Assembly: GCF_029851875.1 (NCBI RefSeq)
Contig: NZ_JARKVC010000043.1
Span: 26,326 to 90,325, forward strand
Reading direction: 5' to 3'
Source: Actinomyces sp.
Lineage (GTDB): Bacteria > Actinomycetota > Actinomycetes > Actinomycetales > Actinomycetaceae
DNA length: 64,000 nt
Part shown: positions 57,649 to 64,000 of the stretch, piece by piece
Position numbering within the stretch: position 1 is the first letter of the stretch
Layout: each line of letters begins with the position of its first letter
The notes under the pieces: model-generated
What the model was told of the DNA's origin: nothing
Seen by the model: the letters and a program-made list of their open reading frames with translations, nothing else
Databases searched by the model: none
Made by a program: the position numbers and the translations under genes

Positions 57649-57692
57649 CGACGGCGCCGCCTGCCTGGCGGGATGAGGAGGCGGCGCCGTCG
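57649..57692 (+). terminator. 14-bp perfect hairpin after the DUF5692 gene
   Basis: CGACGGCGCCGCCT (57649-57662) and AGGCGGCGCCGTCG (57679-57692) are exact complements with a 16-base loop. It lies 14 bases past the stop and 15 before the recO start codon. Strong terminator candidate. Confidence 0.75.
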
Positions 57693-57707
57693 TGGCACAG
57701 TGTCCCC

Positions 57708-58457
57708 GTGCCCAGCAAGCTCTACCGCGACGAGGCCATCGTCCTGCGGACCTACCGCCTCGGCGAGGCCGACCGCATCATCGTCATGCTCACCCGCGCC
57801 CACGGGCAGGTGCGTGCGGTGGCCAAGGGCGTGCGCAAGGCCGGCTCGCGCTTTGGTGCGCGCCTGGAGCCCTTCTCCATGGTCGACGTCCAGCTCCACG
57901 CCGGGCGCAGCCTGGACGTGGTCACCCAGGCCGAGACCATCGAGCCCTTCTCCGCTCCCGTCTGCTCCGACTACGCCGTCTTCACCTGCGCCTCGACGAT
58001 GGTCGAGACCGCCGAGCGGCTGACCGAGGACGACGGCGACCTGGGCACCACGGACTCGCCCCAGCAGTTCCTGCTGCTCTACGGGGCCCTGGCCGCCATG
58101 GCCAGGCGACGCCACGCCCCGGGCCTGGTCCTGGACTCCTACCTGCTGCGTGCCCTGGCGCTGGCAGGCTGGGCGCCGTCGTGCTTCGACTGTGCCAGGT
58201 GCGGCGAGCCAGGTCCGCACACCGCCTTCCACGTCCAGGCTGGCGGCGCCGTGTGCGCCAGCTGCCGGCCGGCTGGAAGCGTGGAGGTCAGCCCCCGCAC
58301 GATGGCGCTGCTGGGAGCGCTGCTGAGCGGGCAGTGGGCCCTGGCCGACGCCTCGCAGCCGCGTGAGCGCGCCGCGGCCTCGGGGCTGGTCTCGGCCTAC
58401 GTGACCTGGCACCTGGAGCGTCGTCTACGCTCTCTGGCACTGGTGGAAAGGACCTGA
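57708..58457 (+). CDS. recO: DNA repair protein RecO
   Basis: RecO anneals DNA and loads RecA in the RecFOR pathway. The 249-aa product from GTG 57708 begins [29 protein letters not shown], the conserved OB-fold start, and has a C-terminal zinc-finger: C162xxC165 and C183xxC186. The longer frame upstream overlaps the DUF5692 gene and is non-conserved. uppS follows one base after the stop, so the two are cotranslated. Confidence 0.94.
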   Translation: MPSKLYRDEAIVLRTYRLGEADRIIVMLTRAHGQVRAVAKGVRKAGSRFGARLEPFSMVDVQLHAGRSLDVVTQAETIEPFSAPVCSDYAVFTCASTMVETAERLTEDDGDLGTTDSPQQFLLLYGALAAMARRRHAPGLVLDSYLLRALALAGWAPSCFDCARCGEPGPHTAFHVQAGGAVCASCRPAGSVEVSPRTMALLGALLSGQWALADASQPRERAAASGLVSAYVTWHLERRLRSLALVERT

Positions 58458-58458
58458 G

Positions 58459-59268
58459 ATGACCAGCTCACCTGCCCCGCGTGGGGACGACGCCGCTGAG
58501 GACCGCGTGCCGCTGCACCGGCCGGGACTGACCCCGCCGGCGCTGGCGGCCACCGCCGTGCCCGCGCACGTGGCCTGCGTCATGGACGGTAATGGCCGGT
58601 GGGCCAACGCCCGGGGCCTGCCGCGCACCGAGGGCCACCGGGTGGGGGAGTCCACCATGATGGACGTCATCGCCGGGGCGGTGGAGATCGGGGTCAAGGA
58701 GCTGAGTGTCTACGCCTTCTCCACCGAGAACTGGCGCCGCTCACCGGCCGAGGTCCGCTTCCTCATGGGCTTTACCCGACAGGTCCTGCGCGCTCAGACC
58801 GAGGACCTGCGCAGCTGGGGCGTGCGGGTGAGGTGGGTGGGCCGCGAGCCCAGGCTGTGGAAGTCCGTCCTGGAGGAGGTCCGCCGCTCCGAGCGGGTCA
58901 CGGCCGGCAACGAGACCATGGTGCTCAACATGTGCCTCAACTACGGGGGCCGGGCCGAGATCGCCGACGCCGCCCGCGCGATCGCCCAGGAGGTGGCTGC
59001 CGGACGCCTCAAGGCCTCAGCGGTGGGGGCCAAGACCGTGGCCCGGCACCTGTACTCCCCGGGCATGCGGGACGTGGACCTCATGATCCGCACCGGTGGG
59101 GAGCAGCGGACCTCGAACTTCCTCATGTGGGAGTCGGCCTACGCCGAGCTGTACTTCTCGCCCCTGCCCTGGCCGGAGTTCGACCGCACGCAGCTGTGGA
59201 GGGCCTGCCAGGCCTACGCCGAGCGCGACCGGCGCTTTGGCGGGGCGACCGACCAGGTCCAGGCCTGA
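58459..59268 (+). CDS. uppS: Isoprenyl transferase (undecaprenyl diphosphate synthase family)
   Basis: This 269-aa cis-prenyltransferase builds the polyprenyl carrier for the cell wall. Asp43 in VMDGNGRWAN is the catalytic residue; STENWRRSPAEVRFLMG, NYGGRAEI and RTGGEQRTSNFLMWESAYAEL are conserved signatures. The N-terminal 35 residues are a variable extension. Chain length (C50 or C55) cannot be read from sequence. The zur gene converges from the other strand with a 5-base gap. Confidence 0.94.
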   Translation: MTSSPAPRGDDAAEDRVPLHRPGLTPPALAATAVPAHVACVMDGNGRWANARGLPRTEGHRVGESTMMDVIAGAVEIGVKELSVYAFSTENWRRSPAEVRFLMGFTRQVLRAQTEDLRSWGVRVRWVGREPRLWKSVLEEVRRSERVTAGNETMVLNMCLNYGGRAEIADAARAIAQEVAAGRLKASAVGAKTVARHLYSPGMRDVDLMIRTGGEQRTSNFLMWESAYAELYFSPLPWPEFDRTQLWRACQAYAERDRRFGGATDQVQA

Positions 59269-59273
59269 GGCGC

Positions 59274-59654
59274 TCAGGCCCGGCTGCAGGCTGCGCACAC
59301 CCCGAAGAACTCGGCCGTGTGCTCCATCTGCGTAAAGCCCGCCTGGGCGGAGACTCGCTCGATCCACTCCTCCAGCTCGCCGCCGGCGACCTCCACGGTG
59401 TGCCCGCAGCGCCGGCACACGATGTGGTGGTGGTGCTCGCTGCCCTCGCAGCGGCGGTAGAGGACCTCCTCGTCGCTGCGCACCTGGTCCACCTCACCGG
59501 CCTCGGCCAGCGCGGTGAGGTTGCGGTAGACGGTGGCCAGCCCCACCTTGGTCCCCTCCGCCTCCAGGGCGGCGTGGATCTGCTGGGCTGAGCGGAACTC
59601 CTCGGTGCGCTCCAGGATGTCTCGCACGGCGGCGCGCTGCCAGGTTGATCTCAT
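59274..59654 (-). CDS. zur: Fur-family regulator, probably Zur
   Basis: The 126-aa protein is last in the zinc operon and begins MRSTWQRAAVRDIL, a shortened N-terminus. It has the HTH with GLATVYRNLTALAEAGEV, the HHHH stretch at 74-77 and zinc cysteines Cys80xxCys83 and Cys120xxCys123. Location in znuACB and the upstream Zur-like box support Zur over Fur. It overlaps znuB by four bases (ATGA), so autoregulation by zinc is expected. Confidence 0.9.
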   Translation of the reverse strand: MRSTWQRAAVRDILERTEEFRSAQQIHAALEAEGTKVGLATVYRNLTALAEAGEVDQVRSDEEVLYRRCEGSEHHHHIVCRRCGHTVEVAGGELEEWIERVSAQAGFTQMEHTAEFFGVCAACSRA

Positions 59655-60538
59655 GCTGAGGCCTCCTTGCGGCCCGCCTTGCGCAGGTAGCGGACCAGGC
59701 CGCTGGCCACGGCAACCACGGCGTAGAGCACGACGAGCTCGACGACGATCATGGCTCCGGGAGAGGCCGCCACGACGTAGGTCACGACCAGCCCGGTCAC
59801 GCACGCGGCCACGCCGATGACCATGGCCAGTCCCATGGTGCGGGAGAAGGAGTGCGAGACGAGCTGGGCCACCGCCACCGGCACGATCATGACGGCGCTG
59901 ACCAGCAGGGCGCCGACCACCCGCATCGACACCGAGACCGTCAGCGCCGCGACCACGGCGACCAGCACGTTGAGCACGCCGGTGGGCAGCCCGATGGCTC
60001 GGGCGAACTCCTCGTCGTGGCACAGGGCGAACAAGGGGCCTCGCAGGCCCAGACCCACCAGCAGCACGACGGCGGCCAGCGCGATGGTGAACCAGGCGTC
60101 GGCCACGCTCACTGTCGCGATGGAGCCGAAGAGGTAGGAGGTGAGGTTCGTCGTCGTGCCCCCGGCGACCTTGATGAGGATGACGCCGCCGGCGATGCCG
60201 CCGTAGAAGAGGATGGCGAGCGCCACGTCCCCGCGGGTGCGGCCGCGGGCTCGGATGACCTCGATGAGGACGGCTCCGAGCACGGAGGTGATGATGGCGC
60301 CGGGAACCGCCCAGGCGTCGTGCGGGGAGACGTTGGCGGCTGCTCCGGCCAGCCACCCCAGTGCCACTCCGGTGAGCGCGATGTGCCCGATCCCGTCTCC
60401 CAGCAGCGCCAGACCGCGCTGGACCAGGTAGGTGCCCACCACCGGTGCGGACACGCCCACCAGGACGGCCACGATGAGCGCGCGCTGCATGAGCGGGCTG
60501 CTCAGCATCTGGGAGTAGGTGTCGATGAGCTCGTTCAC
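59651..60538 (-). CDS. znuB: Zinc ABC transporter permease
   Basis: The 295-aa membrane protein has about eight to nine helices and the family motifs GLALLGDGIGHIALTGVALG, and later RVVGALLVSAVMIVPVA, typical of metal ABC-3 permeases. It lies between znuC and zur with 4-base overlaps at both ends. Zinc specificity is inferred from the operon; manganese or iron is a weaker alternative. Confidence 0.92.
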   Translation of the reverse strand: MNELIDTYSQMLSSPLMQRALIVAVLVGVSAPVVGTYLVQRGLALLGDGIGHIALTGVALGWLAGAAANVSPHDAWAVPGAIITSVLGAVLIEVIRARGRTRGDVALAILFYGGIAGGVILIKVAGGTTTNLTSYLFGSIATVSVADAWFTIALAAVVLLVGLGLRGPLFALCHDEEFARAIGLPTGVLNVLVAVVAALTVSVSMRVVGALLVSAVMIVPVAVAQLVSHSFSRTMGLAMVIGVAACVTGLVVTYVVAASPGAMIVVELVVLYAVVAVASGLVRYLRKAGRKEASA

Positions 60539-61398
60539 GATGCTCCTTGGTACGGGTGCGCGCCCAGCGGGCCGGTCAGGTCCGGGGCGTGGTGGCGGGC
60601 GGGCGTGGCGTCGCCGTGCGGGTGCTCGTGCTCGCAGTCGTCGAGGCGGTCGTGGCCGACGACGTCGTGCTCGCCGTGGTCGTGGTGGGCCGGGGCCAGC
60701 GCGGCTGCCGGCCCGTCAGAGACGACTCGTCCCTCAGACAGGACGACGGCGCGCTCGACGACGCCGGCCAGCTCACCCATCTCGTGCAGGACGGTCAGCA
60801 GCGTCAGTCCCCGCTCGCGCAGGGTGGTGAGGGTGCCTGCCAGCGCCTCGCGCGAGGCGCGGTCGATGCCGGCCAGGGGCTCGTCCAGGATGAGCAGGTC
60901 AGGGTCGCGCACGAGGGCGCGGGCGATGAGGACGCGCTGGGACTGGCCTCCGGAGAGGACCTGGACGTGGTCGCCTGCGCGATCGGCCAGGCCGACGGCC
61001 GCCAGGGCGTCCAGGGCACGCTCGCGCGCCTTGCGGCCTCGGTCGGCGAAGGGACGGCGAGGGTCCAGCAGGCCTGAGCGCACGACCTCCAGCGCCGTGG
61101 CAGGTACCCCGGAGGAGGCGCCCACGCGCTGGGGCACGTAGCCCACACGGCTCCAGGGCACACCTGAGCGGTGGGTGACGTCATGACCGAGCAGGCGCAC
61201 GCGCCCGGCTCGCAGGGGGGTCAGGCCCAGGACCGTCTTGACCAGGGTGGACTTGCCCGAGCCGTTGGCACCCAGCAGCGCCACGGACTGTCCGGGCGCG
61301 ACCGTGAGGTCGATACCGGACAGGACGAGGGCGGAGCCGAGGACCACGGAGGCGTCCTCGACGACGACAGGGTCCTGGCCCCGCTCAGTGGCGCTCAC
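60535..61398 (-). CDS. znuC: Zinc ABC transporter ATP-binding protein with His-rich tail
   Basis: The 287-aa ATPase has GANGSGKS (43-50), LSGGQSQRVLIARALV and LLILDEPLAGID. The last ~55 residues are rich in His and Asp (HHDHGEHDVVGHDRL, CEHEHPHGD), which is unusual for the family and may bind zinc. GTG 61398 gives a GTGA overlap with the znuA stop and is preferred; GTG 61404 is also possible. It is otherwise a standard ZnuC. Confidence 0.9.
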   Translation of the reverse strand: MSATERGQDPVVVEDASVVLGSALVLSGIDLTVAPGQSVALLGANGSGKSTLVKTVLGLTPLRAGRVRLLGHDVTHRSGVPWSRVGYVPQRVGASSGVPATALEVVRSGLLDPRRPFADRGRKARERALDALAAVGLADRAGDHVQVLSGGQSQRVLIARALVRDPDLLILDEPLAGIDRASREALAGTLTTLRERGLTLLTVLHEMGELAGVVERAVVLSEGRVVSDGPAAALAPAHHDHGEHDVVGHDRLDDCEHEHPHGDATPARHHAPDLTGPLGAHPYQGAS

Positions 61399-62420
61399 TG
61401 GCACCCCAGAGCGGTACGCAGCTCGGAGAGGTTGGTGGTCATGGCCCCAGCGTAGTCACCGGACTCGGGTGCCGACTCCACGGGGTCGAGCACCGCCGTC
61501 CTCGTCCCGGTCTCTGCGGCCAGGGCCTGGGCGGTCTTGGGGGAGACGAGAGCCTCGGTGAAGATCGTGGTGGTACCGGTCTGGGCCACGACCGTCTTGA
61601 TCGCCGCGATCTCAGCAGGGCTGGGCTCGGCGTCGGGGTCGATGCCCGAGACCGAGGCCTGGGTGAGGTGGTAGCGGTTGGCGAGGTAGCCGAAGGCGGC
61701 GTGGGCGGTGACGAAGGTGGTGCGCTCGCACTGGGCCAGGCCCTCGGTGTAGGAGTCGTCCAGCGCGGTGAGGGTGTCGGTGAGCCTGGACAGGTTCGCC
61801 TCGTAGTCGACCGCGTGGTCCGGGTCGACGGAGGCCAGGGCCTGGGCCACGGCGCCTGCGGCGGCCTTCATCCTGACCGGGTCGAGCCAGAAGTGCGGGT
61901 CGAGGGCCTCGCTGGCCCCACTGGCCTCGCTGGTCTCGTCGGAGTCGTCGTGGCCAGCGCCCTCATCCGCGTCGTGGTCGTGGTCGTGATCATGGTCCTC
62001 GCTCACGCCGTCGTGGTGGACCAGGTCGACGACGCTGGCCAGGTCCACCGCTGCGGGGCCGGAGACCTGCGCGAGGGCGTCGTCAAGGGAGGGCTGGAAG
62101 CCGGAGACGTAGAGGACGGCCGCCTTGTCGCTCAAGGAGGTGACGTCGCGGGGGGAGAGCTCGTAGTCGTGCGGCTCGACGTTGGTGGGGGTGAGGGAGA
62201 CCGCGTCCACGTGCTCGCCGCCGATGGCCTGGGCCAGGTACTGGATGGGGTAGAAGGAGGTGGCGACCTGGACCCGTCCGCCTGCGGCGGTGGTGGCGCT
62301 GGCGGTGGAGCCGGGCTCGGAGGAGGGGGACAGGGCGGCGCAGGCGGTCAGGGCGGCGCCCAGGGCGAGGGCGCTGGTGGTAGCGAGGGTACGGCGGACG
62401 TGGGACCAGGAGACGTTCAT
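61395..62420 (-). CDS. znuA: Zinc ABC transporter substrate-binding lipoprotein
   Basis: A 341-aa lipoprotein: signal peptide with lipobox LTAC, Cys27 being the lipidated residue. The cluster A-I fold has SFYPIQYLAQAIGG, the metal His in VEPHDYELSP, an Asp/His-rich loop (about 140-165, with HDHDHDHD), DPHFWLDP and TAHAAFGYLA. ATG 62420 starts on the predicted transcription start. Zinc is favoured by the His loop and the Zur-like box. It is the first gene of znuA-znuC-znuB-zur. Confidence 0.93.
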   Translation of the reverse strand: MNVSWSHVRRTLATTSALALGAALTACAALSPSSEPGSTASATTAAGGRVQVATSFYPIQYLAQAIGGEHVDAVSLTPTNVEPHDYELSPRDVTSLSDKAAVLYVSGFQPSLDDALAQVSGPAAVDLASVVDLVHHDGVSEDHDHDHDHDADEGAGHDDSDETSEASGASEALDPHFWLDPVRMKAAAGAVAQALASVDPDHAVDYEANLSRLTDTLTALDDSYTEGLAQCERTTFVTAHAAFGYLANRYHLTQASVSGIDPDAEPSPAEIAAIKTVVAQTGTTTIFTEALVSPKTAQALAAETGTRTAVLDPVESAPESGDYAGAMTTNLSELRTALGCQ

Positions 62421-62456
62421 GGGAATCATTCTCACTAGGTGCGTGGGGAGTGTCAA
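62420..62456 (-). promoter_or_regulatory. znuA promoter with Zur-like box
   Basis: Minus-strand TTGACA (62451-62456), 17 bases, GAGAAT (62428-62433) and then ATG 62420 seven bases later make a strong leaderless promoter. TGAGAATGATTCCCA (62420-62434) is a near-palindrome centred on AATGATT, resembling Zur boxes, and covers the -10 and start site. Confidence 0.75.
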
Positions 62457-62551
62457 GCGGACGCTGCTACGAGGTGGCGACCTGCTGCCCCTAGACTGAC
62501 CGCACTCGTTCCCACCAACCAGGTGCGGACAACGACTTCCAGGAGAACACG

Positions 62552-63946
62552 GTGGCCAAGACCTCCTCCACCCTCGACAGCGTCATCAACCTCGCCAAGC
62601 GCCGCGGCTTCGTCTTCCCGTGCGGCGAGATCTACGGCGGGACCCGCTCGGCCTGGGACTACGGCCCGCTGGGCGTGGAGCTCAAGGAGAACATCAAGCG
62701 TCAGTGGTGGCAGTACATGGTGCGCTCGCGCGACGACGTCGTGGGCCTGGACTCCTCCGTCATCCTGCCGCGTGAGACCTGGGTGGCCTCCGGCCACGTC
62801 AAGGCCTTCACCGACCCGCTCATCGAGTGCACCTCCTGCCACAAGCGCCTGCGCGAGGACGAGCTCCAGGAGGCCTACGCCGCCAAGCACGGTGTCGAGG
62901 ACCCTGACTCCGTCGCCCTGGACCAGCTGGTCTGCCCCAGCTGTGGTACCCGCGGCCAGTTCACCGAGCCCCGTGCCTTCTCCGGCCTGCTCAAGACCTT
63001 CCTCGGTCCGGTCGACGACGAGGCGGGCCTGCACTACCTGCGTCCTGAGACCGCCCAGGGCATCTTCGTCAACTTCGCCAACGTCATGAGCGCGGCGCGC
63101 AAGAAGCCGCCCTTCGGCATCGGCCAGGTGGGTAAGTCCTTCCGCAACGAGATCACCCCGGGCAACTTCATCTTCCGCACCCGCGAGTTCGAGCAGATGG
63201 AGCTGGAGTTCTTCTGCGAGCCGGGAACGGACGAGCAGTGGCACCAGTACTGGATCGACTACCGCAAGGCCTGGTACACCGGCCTGGGGATCAAGGAGGA
63301 GAACCTCCGCCTGTACGAGCACCCCGCCGAGAAGCTCTCCCACTACTCCAAGCGCACGGTTGACCTGGAGTACCGCTTCGGCTTCGCCGGCAGCGAGTGG
63401 GGAGAGCTTGAGGGTATCGCCAACCGCACGGACTTTGACCTTTCCACTCACTCCGAGCACTCGGGCAAGGACCTGTCCTACTTCGACCAGACCAGGAACG
63501 AGCGCTGGACCCCCTACGTCATCGAGCCCTCGGCGGGACTGACCCGCTCCCTCATGGCCTTCCTGGTCGAGGCCTACACCGAGGACGAGGCTCCCAACAC
63601 CAAGGGCGGGGTGGACACCCGCGTGCTGCTCAGGCTCGACCCGCGCCTGGCCCCGGTCAAGGCCGCCGTCCTGCCGCTGAGCCGCAAGGAGGAGTTGACG
63701 GGCCCAGCCAAGGAGCTGGCCGCGCGCCTGCGCCGGACCTGGAACGTCGACTACGACGACGCCGGCGCCGTGGGCCGGCGCTACCGCCGCCAGGACGAGA
63801 TCGGTACTCCTTTCTGCATCACCTACGACTTTGACTCCCCGCAGGACGGGGCCGTCACCGTGCGTGAGCGCGACACCATGGCCCAGGAGCGCATCCCGCT
63901 GGAGGGCGTGGAGCGCTACCTGGCCGAGCGTCTCATCGGCTGCTGA
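62552..63946 (+). CDS. glyS: Glycine--tRNA ligase (alpha2 type)
   Basis: This 464-aa class-II synthetase is the single-chain GlyRS of actinobacteria. It has [17 protein letters not shown] near the N-terminus, a Cys-rich insert ([16 protein letters not shown]), motif 2 ([25 protein letters not shown]), [10 protein letters not shown], and the C-terminal anticodon domain. GTG 62552 follows AGGAG and gives a usual start. It diverges from znuA; a TAGACT sequence at 62492-62497 may be its -10. No T-box element is seen. Confidence 0.95.
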   Translation: MAKTSSTLDSVINLAKRRGFVFPCGEIYGGTRSAWDYGPLGVELKENIKRQWWQYMVRSRDDVVGLDSSVILPRETWVASGHVKAFTDPLIECTSCHKRLREDELQEAYAAKHGVEDPDSVALDQLVCPSCGTRGQFTEPRAFSGLLKTFLGPVDDEAGLHYLRPETAQGIFVNFANVMSAARKKPPFGIGQVGKSFRNEITPGNFIFRTREFEQMELEFFCEPGTDEQWHQYWIDYRKAWYTGLGIKEENLRLYEHPAEKLSHYSKRTVDLEYRFGFAGSEWGELEGIANRTDFDLSTHSEHSGKDLSYFDQTRNERWTPYVIEPSAGLTRSLMAFLVEAYTEDEAPNTKGGVDTRVLLRLDPRLAPVKAAVLPLSRKEELTGPAKELAARLRRTWNVDYDDAGAVGRRYRRQDEIGTPFCITYDFDSPQDGAVTVRERDTMAQERIPLEGVERYLAERLIGC

Positions 63947-64000
63947 CCCGGGCTGGGGGACCGGCCTGAGAGATCGTGGGGGCGCGGCCTGCACAGGACG

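Noticed and set aside
62457..62551. T-box leader before glyS
   Set aside because: The region is under 100 bases and shows no T-box sequence or specifier stem.

Overview
This window is chromosomal DNA from a high-G+C Gram-positive bacterium, most probably a member of the Actinomycetaceae close to Actinomyces (inferred; no 16S is present). Supporting signs are the strong G/C bias at third codon positions, frequent GTG starts, 1-, 4- and 8-base gene overlaps, likely leaderless promoters, a CIRCE/HrcA system, DtxR/IdeR-like and Zur-like boxes, and actinobacterial families such as DUF3097 and YkoE-type ECF parts. Most of the window is core housekeeping sequence. No rRNA, tRNA, CRISPR array, transposase or phage gene was seen.

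Layout. 1-4 kb: the end of comEC, holA, a DUF1846 gene and rpsT. 4-12.5 kb (minus strand): a DedA-like membrane gene, then a complete trp operon (leader peptide with three Trp codons, trpE, trpG, trpD, a fused trpC-trpB, trpA) that ends in a translationally coupled PemK/MazF-like gene. 12.4-16 kb: a MacB-type ABC exporter pair. 16-24 kb: lepA, trmB, an MFS gene, hemW, a small membrane protein and an NhaD-like antiporter. 24-24.5 kb: a repeat-rich stretch holding a copy of the tail of the DUF3097 gene. 24.5-31.3 kb: an organophosphate MFS transporter, DUF3097, CIRCE-hrcA-dnaJ, a YggS protein and rsmE. 31.4-38 kb (minus strand): an iron-box-controlled operon of an IrtA/IrtB-like ABC pair, a YkoE-like S component and one polypeptide joining two ECF ATPases to the EcfT membrane part. 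38-42 kb: an accessory stretch of lower G+C with a nested inverted repeat, a ClbS/DfsB protein, rarA and a FitAB-type toxin-antitoxin pair. 41.8-44 kb: TetR plus an ABC-2 exporter. 44-54 kb: phoH-ybeY-corC-era, a membrane-anchored hydrolase and putA. 54-58 kb: a Leu-codon leader peptide and leuA, a TetR/DUF5692 divergent pair. 57.7-64 kb: recO-uppS, the zinc operon znuA-znuC-znuB-zur under a Zur-like box, and glyS.

The most notable points are regulatory and architectural. The trp operon has a full ribosome-mediated attenuator whose leader peptide seems to be translated from a leaderless transcript. TrpC and TrpB form one protein, and the linker between them resembles the start of a lost TrpF domain. 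The trp proteins look closer to the enteric/corynebacterial type than to usual actinobacterial ones. A 71-bp element made of TGTGCA half-sites occurs upstream of both dedA and the trp promoter. The iron operon couples two transporter types that are normally studied apart. All coordinates come from reading the sequence; homology calls come from motif recognition, without database searches.
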